Origin: JANYCG01 sp031397915
GTDB lineage: Bacteria; Pseudomonadota; Gammaproteobacteria; Burkholderiales; Burkholderiaceae_C
Length of the DNA: 16,615 nucleotides
NCBI GenBank assembly: GCA_031397915.1
Contig: JANNMM010000330.1
Coordinates: 1 to 16,615 of the forward strand
Direction of reading: 5' to 3'
This document shows positions 6,677-13,234 of this stretch, piece after piece. The stretch's first letter is position 1. Every line of letters begins with the position of its first letter. Position numbers and translations under genes: made by a program. The notes under the pieces were generated by a model. That model was not told the DNA's origin, did not search any database, and saw only the letters and a program-made list of their open reading frames with translations.

Positions 6677-7449
6677 GCACGCTGCTGGCGCTGCAAAACG
6701 TTGACAAGCGGTATGACAATGGCACGGTCGCATTGCAAGGTGTTGACCTGGCCATTGGCGAGCGCGAGTTCGTCAGTTTTCTGGGCCCCTCGGGCTGCGG
6801 CAAAAGCACCGCGCTGAAGATGATTGCCGGGCTGCTGGAAGTCTCCAGCGGTCGCATTCAGTGGAACGACAACACGGGCAGCGACAACACCTCCGACCAC
6901 GCCAAGGACATCTCCTTCGTGTTTCAGGAACCCACGCTGATGCCCTGGGCCCGCGTTTTTGACAACGTCTGGTTGCCCTTGAAACTCAAAGGTGTTTCGC
7001 GTAGCGATGCACGGCCGCAGGTTGACGACGTACTGGCCAAAGTGGGCCTGAGCCAGTTCGCCAATGTCTATCCGCGCGAACTCTCGGGCGGCATGAAGAT
7101 GCGGGTGTCGATTGCCCGCGCCATGGTCACGAAGCCGCGCCTCTTGTTGATGGACGAGCCCTTTGCCGCTCTGGACGAAATGACCCGTTTCAAGCTCAAC
7201 AACGACACACTGGCGCTGTGGACGGCGCAGCAATTCACCACCATCTTCGTCACCCACAGCGTGTATGAAAGTGTGTATTTGAGCAACCGCATCGTCGTGA
7301 TGGCAGCACGCCCGGGCCGTGTGATCGCCGACCTGCCCATCAACGAGTCCTACCCGCGCACCGACGCCTTTCGCGCCACCGAGCGTTACGCGCAGTGGTG
7401 CGTTCAGGTCTCGCAAGCCTTGCAGAAAGCTGGAGAACACCATGTCTGA
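6673..7449 (+). CDS. ABC transporter ATP-binding protein, nitrate/sulfonate/taurine (SsuB/TauB/NrtD) type
   Basis: The 258-residue nucleotide-binding subunit has Walker A GPSGCGKST (38-46), Q-loop Gln85 in VFQEPTLMPW, signature LSGG (137-140), Walker B LLLMDEP (157-163) with the catalytic Glu162, and switch His195 (VTHS). The PTLMPWARVFDNV region and short C-terminus without a regulatory domain are typical of the SsuB/TauB/ThiZ group. It would power import through the permease encoded next, whose ATG lies inside its last codons (8-base overlap). It also overlaps the creatininase-like gene by four bases, tying uptake to hydrolysis in one transcript. The binding protein of the system is probably the one encoded at 11065. 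Confidence 0.95.
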   Translation: MSTLLALQNVDKRYDNGTVALQGVDLAIGEREFVSFLGPSGCGKSTALKMIAGLLEVSSGRIQWNDNTGSDNTSDHAKDISFVFQEPTLMPWARVFDNVWLPLKLKGVSRSDARPQVDDVLAKVGLSQFANVYPRELSGGMKMRVSIARAMVTKPRLLLMDEPFAALDEMTRFKLNNDTLALWTAQQFTTIFVTHSVYESVYLSNRIVVMAARPGRVIADLPINESYPRTDAFRATERYAQWCVQVSQALQKAGEHHV

Positions 7450-8296
7450 CGCGCCGCAGAGCATGTCGAATGCTACTAATACTATAGCAATAAAAAGCCA
7501 TTCCACGAGACTTAAGGGTCAATTTCTTCAGAAATTGTTGCCGTTTATCGTGTTTTTCGCTGCATTGTTAACATGGGAGTTAACAGTCCGCATCAACCAG
7601 ATTCCACACTACATCCTGCCCGCGCCGACGCTGATCGCCAAGACCTTGTGGGACAACCTGGGCTCGCTCATGACCAGCTGGGTCTACACCATGAAGATCA
7701 CTTTCGGCGCGCTGGTGCTGGCGGTGGTCGGCGGCGTAGCGCTGGCGATGCTGTTTGCGTTGAACAAATGGGTTGAGCTGTGCCTCTTCCCGTTTGCCAT
7801 CGTGTTGCAGGTCACGCCCATCGTGGCGATTGCGCCTTTGATCCTGATCTTCATCGACAGCACCGCGGCCGCCTTGTTGTTGTGCGCCTGGATCGTCGCG
7901 TTTTTTCCGATTCTCTCCAACACCGTGGTGGGCCTTCGCAGCGCCGACCACAACCTGCGCGACCTGTTTTCTCTCTATCGCGCCACGCCGTGGCAGACGC
8001 TGCGGCACTTGCTAATTCCGTCGGCGATGCCGTACTTCATCGCCGGACTGAAGATCGCTGGTGGGCTGAGCCTGATCGGCGCTGTGGTGGCGGAGTTCAC
8101 CGCCGGCGCGGCGGGCAAAGACACCGGCCTGGCATCCCGCATCCTGGAGGCGAGTTTTCGAACCGAGATCCCGAAGATGTTTGCCGCGCTGGTCCTGGTG
8201 TCGCTCACGGGCATCCTGATTTTTCTGGTGTTCAATGTCGTCTCCAAACTGGTGCTCGGTTCGTGGCATGAGAGCGAGATAAAGAGCAGCCGTTGA
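7442..8296 (+). CDS. ABC transporter permease, SsuC/TauC (BPD_transp_1) type
   Basis: This 284-residue inner-membrane protein has about six hydrophobic segments, near 32-50, 86-107, 116-137, 142-160, 196-220 and 248-270. The cytoplasmic EAA loop that docks the ATPase is recognisable around 180-206 (RATPWQTLRHLLIPSAMPYF). A GGAG at 7432-7435 stands six bases before the ATG, inside the ATPase gene. Residues 1-30 are hydrophilic and poorly conserved in style, and the DNA from about 7466 to 7580 is much richer in A+T than the rest of the operon, including a small inverted repeat at 7471-7489. The stop overlaps the next gene's TTG start as TTGA. Homologues import sulfonates, nitrate, thiamine pyrimidines or riboflavin; the substrate here is not evident. 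Confidence 0.94.
   Translation: MSDAPQSMSNATNTIAIKSHSTRLKGQFLQKLLPFIVFFAALLTWELTVRINQIPHYILPAPTLIAKTLWDNLGSLMTSWVYTMKITFGALVLAVVGGVALAMLFALNKWVELCLFPFAIVLQVTPIVAIAPLILIFIDSTAAALLLCAWIVAFFPILSNTVVGLRSADHNLRDLFSLYRATPWQTLRHLLIPSAMPYFIAGLKIAGGLSLIGAVVAEFTAGAAGKDTGLASRILEASFRTEIPKMFAALVLVSLTGILIFLVFNVVSKLVLGSWHESEIKSSR
7471..7489. repeat. AT-rich inverted repeat TGCTA-N9-TAGCA inside permease 5' end
   Basis: Arms 7471-7475 and 7485-7489 enclose CTAATACTA. It lies in an AT-rich patch of the permease coding region and resembles motifs at 8442-8452 and 11080-11096. It may be a remnant of a short dispersed repeat, or chance. Confidence 0.35.
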
Positions 8297-9582
8297 AGGC
8301 ACTTGCGACCGGTTGGCCACTTGTGATTGAACTCAGGAACATAGTCATCCCGCCCAGCGTACGTGGGTTTGCGCTTGACAACTCGTTGTTTGACGTTCAA
8401 ATAGAAAATGGCCGTCTGAGTCGTGTAAAACCTGCTCAATCAGCTACTATTTCAGGAGCGTCTGAAACCTGTTCCGGCATGCTGATTCCAGCGCTCGCAG
8501 ACTTGCACGTGCATCTGGACAAGACCTATGTGGTGCATGAGGTGGGCGCTGCCGATGGCGACTTGTTCAAGGCGATTGGTTTGATGGCCGAACACCGCGC
8601 CCACTGGAGCGGCGCAGACATTCACCGGCGCATAGCGCGCGCACTGCATGAAGCCCATGCGGCAGGCACCCGCGCGATGCGCACCCACCTGGACTGGCCG
8701 CAACCACAGGCGCCGCGCAGTCTGGCGGAGTTTGAGAAATTGCGCGACACCTGGCGCGGCCGAATCACCTTGCAATGCGCCTCGCTGACACCGCTGGACG
8801 AATTTGCAGCACTTGCGGAGCCTGGCGTCACCACGGGTGAGCGCATTGCCCGGCAGCTCGCTCAGGTTAACCAACGCTGCGAGGCGCAACACGGCGAAGC
8901 AGCGCTGCTCGGCGCCTTCGTTTACCGCAACGACCACATTTACGAAAAGCTTCAGGCCGTGTTTGAGCTGGCAGCCCGGTACCAACTCGATCTGGACTTC
9001 CATGTCGATGAAGGCCTTGATCACGACGCCTGCGGCTTGCGCGCGATCGCAGAATTGGCGATTCAAGGCAAATTCAAGGGCAAGGTGACCTGTGGCCACG
9101 CCTGCTCCCTGTCGATCCAAAGCCGTGTGCAAGCCGAGCAAACACTGCGCCTGTGCGCGCAAACGGGCATCCATCTGGTAGGGCTGCCCAGCACCAACCT
9201 GTACTTGCAAGGCGCGTGGGACCAAACCCCCATTGAACGGGGCATCACCCGCCTGAAAGAGGGAGCAGCTTTGAGCGTATCAACCAGCCTCGCCACCGAC
9301 AACGTGGCCGACGGATTTTTCCCCTATGGCAGTTATGACTTGCTGGACACCTTTGCGTTGGGCATACAGGTCGGCCATTTAAGCCCGGCCGACGACTGGC
9401 TGCCAGCCATTTCCACGCGACCCGCCACGGCAATGGGCCTGCCCTGGGACGGACGGATTGCCGAGGGTTGCCCAGCCGACTTCATCCTGCTGCAGGCCCG
9501 CAATGGATTTGAGCTGGTCACACCCGCCGGGCGCCAACGCCGCGTCATCCGCCAAGGCGAATTTCTGAAAACACCGACATGA
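8293..9582 (+). CDS. Cytosine-deaminase-like metal-dependent amidohydrolase
   Basis: The 429-residue protein belongs to the amidohydrolase superfamily, CodA/AtzC-like group. These enzymes deaminate or hydrolyse C-N bonds of pyrimidines, triazines and related rings with a single Fe or Zn. Motifs in order: HVH on strand 1 (His72, His74, in ADLHVHLDK), HVDE (His237, catalytic Glu240), CGHACS (His269) and TDN (Asp336), the same layout as E. coli cytosine deaminase. The start chosen is TTG at 8293, overlapping the permease stop as TTGA. A GTG at 8323 is an alternative, as the first 10 residues are not diagnostic and no clear Shine-Dalgarno is seen before either. The N-terminal 60 residues form the usual beta-sandwich piece. 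The stop overlaps the FAD oxidase ATG. Substrate unknown; a cyclic N-compound imported by the neighbouring ABC system is inferred. Confidence 0.92.
   Translation: MKALATGWPLVIELRNIVIPPSVRGFALDNSLFDVQIENGRLSRVKPAQSATISGASETCSGMLIPALADLHVHLDKTYVVHEVGAADGDLFKAIGLMAEHRAHWSGADIHRRIARALHEAHAAGTRAMRTHLDWPQPQAPRSLAEFEKLRDTWRGRITLQCASLTPLDEFAALAEPGVTTGERIARQLAQVNQRCEAQHGEAALLGAFVYRNDHIYEKLQAVFELAARYQLDLDFHVDEGLDHDACGLRAIAELAIQGKFKGKVTCGHACSLSIQSRVQAEQTLRLCAQTGIHLVGLPSTNLYLQGAWDQTPIERGITRLKEGAALSVSTSLATDNVADGFFPYGSYDLLDTFALGIQVGHLSPADDWLPAISTRPATAMGLPWDGRIAEGCPADFILLQARNGFELVTPAGRQRRVIRQGEFLKTPT
8442..8452. repeat. AGCTACTATTT motif in amidohydrolase 5' end
   Basis: This AT-rich motif within coding sequence resembles the half-site of the permease repeat (GCTACTAAT at 7472-7480). 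It is listed because similar motifs occur near the 5' ends of three genes of this operon. Evidence that they are related is weak. Confidence 0.2.
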
Positions 9583-10967
9583 GCGCACTGCAAAACTTTC
9601 AAGCCGATATTGCGGGCATCGCCTTTGTCACAGACGCCGCCCAGGTGGCCGACAAATCGCGTGACTACTACTGGTACAGCCCCATCCTCAAAGCGCAGCT
9701 TGACGGCAAAACCGGCGATATCCTCGTGCAGCCACGCAACGAGGCCGAGGTCATCCGGGTTGCTGCGGCATGCGCCAAACACCGCCTCAAGATCACCGTG
9801 CGCGGTGGCGGCACGGGCAACTACGGGCAGTCTGTGCCCCTGCACGGCGGCGTGATTCTTGACATCACCGCATTGAACCGCGTTATCACCGTTGCGCCGG
9901 GCAAGGTCACGTGTGAAGCGGGCATCCTGATCGCCGATCTGGAGTGCGCCGTGCGTGCAGACCCGATCGTCAAAGGCGGCCAGGAGATTCTGATGTTCCC
10001 CAGCACCCGCGACATGGCCACCATTGGCGGCTTCATCGCCGGCGGTTATGCGGGCGCGGGCAGCGTGCGCAACGGCATTTTGAAAGATGCTGGCAACGTC
10101 ACGATGATTCGCGTCGTCACCCTGGAGGAGACCCCACGCGTCATCGAGCTGCACGATGCGGACATTCAAAAAGTCCACCACGCCTACGGCACCAACGGCA
10201 TCATCACGGCGCTTACGCTCAGCCTGAAACCTGCCGTCGACTGGGTGCACCACATCGCCTTGTTTGGCAGTTATGGCGATGCGCTGCGCTTCGGCTGCGC
10301 GGCCACCGAAGCCATTGGCAGCAGCGTGGACGCGTTTCTCATCACCGCCGTTGAGCGGCGCATCGCCCCCTATTACGAAAGCGAGTTTGGCGCGCGTTTC
10401 CCGGCCAACAAAGACGCTGTGTTTTCCATGGTGCATCCTGCTGCCCTGCCCGGCTGGCGCGCGCTGATGGCCCGCCATGGCGGCTCGGAGACCATGGCCT
10501 TGACCGAGTCAGAACTCAAGAAGCAGGGTCTGTTCCCGGCCTTCGAATGTGCCTACAACCACACCACCTTGATGGCCCTGAAGATGGACAAAAGCTGGAC
10601 CAACCTGCAAACCGTTGCGCCCTGGACGCCCGGCGTGGGCTTCGACATCGCGCTGGTAGAGCGGCAAATGCAGCGCTGGGGTGACGAGGTGTTGATGCAC
10701 CACGAATTCGGCCGCCAGTACGGCGGGTGTGTCGCCTTTGGCTTGCCGCTGGTGAGTTTTTTTGACAAAACGCGTCTGTACGAAATCATCGCGGAATTCG
10801 AGGCCGACGGCTGCATGGTGTTTGACAACCACGTCTACACCATCGAAGACGGCGGCATGAAGGAGATTGACCCGGCACAGATCGACTTCAAGAAAATTGC
10901 CGACCCGCACGGTTTGATGAATCCGGGCAAAACCCGAGGCTGGCTGGCTGCCTATGAGAAACCCTAG
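9579..10967 (+). CDS. FAD-binding oxidoreductase, GlcD/vanillyl-alcohol-oxidase (PCMH) type
   Basis: The 462-residue flavoenzyme has a PCMH-type FAD-binding domain in its first half: ILVQPRNEAEVIRV (48-61), the pyrophosphate loop RGGGTGNYGQ (75-84), DITALNRVI (95-103), and TIGGFIAGGYAGAGSVRNG (148-166), which covers the isoalloxazine-contacting segment. The C-terminal half, with PHGLMNPGK near the end (about residues 444-452), is the FAD-linked oxidase substrate-binding cap. There are no Fe-S cysteine motifs. Relatives oxidise 2-hydroxyacids such as glycolate and D-lactate, or alcohols. There is no histidine in the RGGGTGNYG loop where covalent VAO-type enzymes often attach FAD, so flavin is probably non-covalent. 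ATG overlaps the amidohydrolase stop as ATGA. The gene ends the tightly overlapping run; a 97-base leader separates it from the binding-protein gene. Confidence 0.92.
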   Translation: MSALQNFQADIAGIAFVTDAAQVADKSRDYYWYSPILKAQLDGKTGDILVQPRNEAEVIRVAAACAKHRLKITVRGGGTGNYGQSVPLHGGVILDITALNRVITVAPGKVTCEAGILIADLECAVRADPIVKGGQEILMFPSTRDMATIGGFIAGGYAGAGSVRNGILKDAGNVTMIRVVTLEETPRVIELHDADIQKVHHAYGTNGIITALTLSLKPAVDWVHHIALFGSYGDALRFGCAATEAIGSSVDAFLITAVERRIAPYYESEFGARFPANKDAVFSMVHPAALPGWRALMARHGGSETMALTESELKKQGLFPAFECAYNHTTLMALKMDKSWTNLQTVAPWTPGVGFDIALVERQMQRWGDEVLMHHEFGRQYGGCVAFGLPLVSFFDKTRLYEIIAEFEADGCMVFDNHVYTIEDGGMKEIDPAQIDFKKIADPHGLMNPGKTRGWLAAYEKP

Positions 10968-10988
10968 GCGTGCGATGGCACGGTTTAT

Positions 10989-11006
10989 GCAAACATCGAG
11001 GTTTGC
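10989..11006 (+). repeat. Hairpin GCAAAC-N6-GTTTGC between FAD oxidase and binding-protein genes
   Basis: A perfect 6-base stem with a 6-base loop lies 21 bases after the TAG stop. It is followed only by TTGTCTT, so it is a weak terminator at best. It may instead be a processing or mRNA-stabilising stem that sets different expression of the binding protein, which ABC systems usually need in excess. Confidence 0.4.
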
Positions 11007-11052
11007 TTGTCTTCCGATCAGAATTTCTCTTTTCTACTTTGGTTTTCTATTT

Positions 11053-11057
11053 AGGAG
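11053..11057 (+). promoter_or_regulatory. Shine-Dalgarno AGGAG deciding the binding-protein start
   Basis: AGGAG stands seven bases before the ATG at 11065. It is among the clearest ribosome binding sites in the window. It selects this ATG over the upstream in-frame ATG at 10954, which would add a 37-residue non-signal-like extension and overlap the FAD oxidase gene. Confidence 0.8.
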
Positions 11058-11064
11058 TCTGACC

Positions 11065-12087
11065 ATGAGCCATCGATATGCTATTCATGCAATAGCTGCT
11101 TGCACATTGATTATGGGAGCTGGCGCCAGCTTTTCCCAGGAGAAAGTGATTTTTGGAACCAACTGGAAAGCACAGGCAGGCCACGGTGGCTTCTACCAGG
11201 CCGTTGCAGATGGCACCTACAAACGCATGGGCCTGGATGTCGAAATCCAGCAAGGCGGCCCCCAAGCCAACAACCGCCCTTTACTTGCCGTTGGAAAAAT
11301 TGACTTTTTGATGGCGGGCAACCTGCTTCTGAGTTTTGACAACGTCAAGAACGGCGTGCCCACCACCGTCGTCGCGGCGATTTTCCAGAAGGATCCGCAG
11401 GCCATTTTTGCCCACCCTGGCCAGGGCTACGAAAAATTTGCCGACGTCACCAAGGCGCCCGTCGCTTTCATCAGCAAAGACGGCCAGTTCAGCTTCTGGC
11501 AATGGATGAAGGCAGAGCACGGCTTCAAAGATGAACAACTCAAACCTTATGTGTTCAACGTCGGCCCGTTCCTGGCCGACAAAAAATCGGTTCAGCAAGG
11601 CTACAGCATCAGCGAGCCGATCAGCATCAAGGCGCAGGCCGGGTTTGACCCCGTGGTGCATTTGCTGGCTGACAACGGCTTCAGCACCTACAGCACCACC
11701 ATCGAAACGCGCGCGGAATTGGTGAGAACCAAGCCCGAAATGGTGCAGAAATTTGTTGATGCATCCCTGATCGGATGGAACAACTACCTCTACGGCGACA
11801 ACAAGGCGGCCAATGAGCTGATCAAGAAAGCCAATCCGGAGGCCACCGACGCCGGCATCGCGGGCAGCATTGAGTTGATGAAGAAACTCGGCATTGTCGA
11901 CAGCGGCGACGCCCTGCAAAACGGCATAGGCACCATGAGCAGCGCGCGTATCAAGGACTTTTACGACAAGATGGTCAAGGCCGGTTTGTACAAGGCGGGC
12001 GAAGTAGACCTCGCCAAAGTCGCCACGACCCAATTCGTCAACAAGAAAGTTGGCCTGGATGTCAAACAGAAACTCGGCGGGAAATGA
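11065..12087 (+). CDS. ABC transporter substrate-binding protein, NMT1/THI5-like (SsuA/ThiY/RibY) family
   Basis: The 340-residue precursor has an N-terminal signal peptide: a short basic start, a hydrophobic core at about 6-21, and likely cleavage after ASFS near residue 24, leaving a periplasmic type II binding protein. The family block begins with TNWKAQAGHGGFYQAVADG, followed by YKRMGLDVEIQQGGPQ, close to the NMT1/THI5 pattern of proteins that bind pyrimidines (ThiY), riboflavin (RibY) and other planar ligands, and to SsuA/NrtA proteins. It is the probable binding partner of the ATPase and permease at 6673-8296, although two enzyme genes and a 97-base leader intervene. An inverted repeat GCTATT-N5-AATAGC lies inside the signal-peptide coding region. 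The ligand is not established. Confidence 0.92.
   Translation: MSHRYAIHAIAACTLIMGAGASFSQEKVIFGTNWKAQAGHGGFYQAVADGTYKRMGLDVEIQQGGPQANNRPLLAVGKIDFLMAGNLLLSFDNVKNGVPTTVVAAIFQKDPQAIFAHPGQGYEKFADVTKAPVAFISKDGQFSFWQWMKAEHGFKDEQLKPYVFNVGPFLADKKSVQQGYSISEPISIKAQAGFDPVVHLLADNGFSTYSTTIETRAELVRTKPEMVQKFVDASLIGWNNYLYGDNKAANELIKKANPEATDAGIAGSIELMKKLGIVDSGDALQNGIGTMSSARIKDFYDKMVKAGLYKAGEVDLAKVATTQFVNKKVGLDVKQKLGGK
11080..11096. repeat. Inverted repeat GCTATT-N5-AATAGC in the signal-peptide coding region
   Basis: Perfect 6-base arms at 11080-11085 and 11091-11096 lie just after the start codon. The element could fold in the mRNA near the ribosome binding site. It resembles the AT-rich motifs at 7471-7489 and 8442-8452 and may be part of a dispersed repeat family. 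Confidence 0.4.
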
Positions 12088-12131
12088 GCTTGGGGCATGG
12101 AGCCTGAGCCATTGACCGGATCTGGCCTGAT

Positions 12132-12725
12132 TTGAAAACTGTCGTTGTCTACTGCCATCCTGTGCCGGGCAGTTTCAGTGGTGCGCTGTATGGCGCGGCG
12201 GTTGAGGCGCTGACCGCCCGTGGCCACCTGCTGCGGTGTTTTGATCTCTACGCTGAAAATTTTCAGCCGATCCTGACGCAGGAAGAGCGCGCCGCCTACC
12301 TCACCGACCCAGGTTTCATCGAGGCGAAGGTGCAGCTCCATACGGATGCGCTGAAGTGGGCTGAGCACCTGGTGTTTGTGTTTCCGATCTGGTTCTACGG
12401 CCCGCCGGCCATGCTCAAAGGCTGGCTGGAGCGGGTCTGGTTGCCAGGTGTGGCGTTTCTTCCACCACCCGAAAAAGGCGCGGTGGCGGTGCCGGGGCTA
12501 CGCCACATCCAGCGGCTCACTGTGATCACCCACGGCGGCTCGCCATGGTGGTGGCTCAAAGTCATCGGTGACCCGGCGCGCGGGTTGTTTACGCGGGGTT
12601 TGCGTTCCTTGATGGCCAAAAACTGCAAGACCACCTGGCTGCAATTGCACAACATGAACAACGTCACCCGCGCAGATTGCGAAGCCTTCATGGGCAAAGT
12701 GCAAAAAACCCTCAAGGCGATGTAG
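12132..12725 (+). CDS. Flavodoxin-fold NAD(P)H oxidoreductase (quinone reductase/KefF family), second copy
   Basis: The 197-residue protein has the same fold as the gene at 4214-4966: MKTVVVYCHPVPGSFSGAL (1-19) for flavin phosphate binding and the signature FPIWFYGPPAMLKGWLERVW (84-103). It is about 50 residues shorter and matches the compact MdaB/KefF-type size. Beyond the signature it differs strongly from the first copy (for example HGGSPWWWLK at 134-143), so it is a diverged paralogue and not a recent duplicate. The start is TTG at 12132; no ATG or GTG gives the conserved beginning, and the Shine-Dalgarno is weak. It lies 44 bases after the binding-protein gene and two bases before the RidA-like gene. 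A role in reducing a quinone or other oxidised intermediate is inferred. Confidence 0.88.
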   Translation: MKTVVVYCHPVPGSFSGALYGAAVEALTARGHLLRCFDLYAENFQPILTQEERAAYLTDPGFIEAKVQLHTDALKWAEHLVFVFPIWFYGPPAMLKGWLERVWLPGVAFLPPPEKGAVAVPGLRHIQRLTVITHGGSPWWWLKVIGDPARGLFTRGLRSLMAKNCKTTWLQLHNMNNVTRADCEAFMGKVQKTLKAM

Positions 12726-12727
12726 CC

Positions 12728-13234
12728 ATGGCGGCCAAGCAACCCAAAACCTCAACCACACCCGCAACGTCACCTGCTGGCCCGGGCCAGCCCCTGGCGA
12801 ATTACCTCGCCGCCAAACGGGTCGGCAACACCCTGTATTTGAGCGGCGTCATTGCCGTCGATACAAGCTCGCGCAAAGTCATCGGCAGTTACGACGACTT
12901 GCCAAAACATGCCCTGGCCGACTTGAAGGCATTGGGTTATGCCACCGGGCAAATGAGTGTCGATGTGTTTGAGGCGCCTGCTGTCGCGCAAAGCTGGTTT
13001 GTGCTCAACCGAATCCGGGAAATCGTGCTGGCTGAAGGGGGCCAAATGAAGGACGTTTTCAAACTGGTCCAGTATTTTCGCGACCTGCGCCATTACCCAG
13101 CCTACAACCGCGTACGTGGGCTTTTTTGCCCGCAGCCGGTGGTGAGCACGGTGGTGGAAATCAGCCGTGTCCTGCCCAATGACGAGGTGTTGATCGAGGT
13201 GGAAGCCACGGCGTGGCTGGCGGGCACAACGTGA
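12728..13234 (+). CDS. RidA/YjgF/UK114 superfamily protein lacking the canonical arginine
   Basis: This 168-residue protein has a RidA-type core: GNTLYLSGVIAVD (33-45), the long helix with IREIVLAEGGQMKDVFKLVQYF (96-117), then YPAYNRVRGLF (123-133) and EVLIEVEATAW (153-163). Archetypal RidA deaminates enamine/imine intermediates using an arginine in a P-A-R-[ST] motif. Here the aligned segment reads CPQPVVSTVVE, with Val139 in place of the Arg, so ordinary imine hydrolysis is unlikely and it belongs with the Arg-less Rid branches. The first 20 residues (Thr/Pro/Ala-rich) are an extension beyond the fold. ATG at 12728 follows the previous stop by two bases. Rid proteins are common in N-heterocycle and amine pathways, so a role on a specific intermediate is plausible but unproven. 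Confidence 0.87.
   Translation: MAAKQPKTSTTPATSPAGPGQPLANYLAAKRVGNTLYLSGVIAVDTSSRKVIGSYDDLPKHALADLKALGYATGQMSVDVFEAPAVAQSWFVLNRIREIVLAEGGQMKDVFKLVQYFRDLRHYPAYNRVRGLFCPQPVVSTVVEISRVLPNDEVLIEVEATAWLAGTT

Noticed and set aside
6517..7506. Minus-strand open frame of 329 codons opposite the ABC ATPase
   Set aside because: It is antisense to an ATPase with complete Walker and signature motifs. Long antisense frames are expected in GC-rich genes.
9333..10478. Long open frame (381 codons) on the minus strand opposite the amidohydrolase and FAD oxidase genes
   Set aside because: It lies antisense to two genes with clear domain motifs. Its translation is low in recognisable structure, rich in shadow-type residues, and matches no family I know.
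10989..11006. Hairpin considered as a rho-independent terminator after the FAD oxidase
   Set aside because: The stem is short and the following bases are a mixed TTGTCTTCC rather than a T-run. The downstream binding protein belongs to the same transport system.
10954..11064. Upstream ATG for the binding protein
   Set aside because: It would overlap the FAD oxidase, add 37 residues before the signal peptide, and lacks a Shine-Dalgarno; the ATG at 11065 has AGGAG at good spacing.
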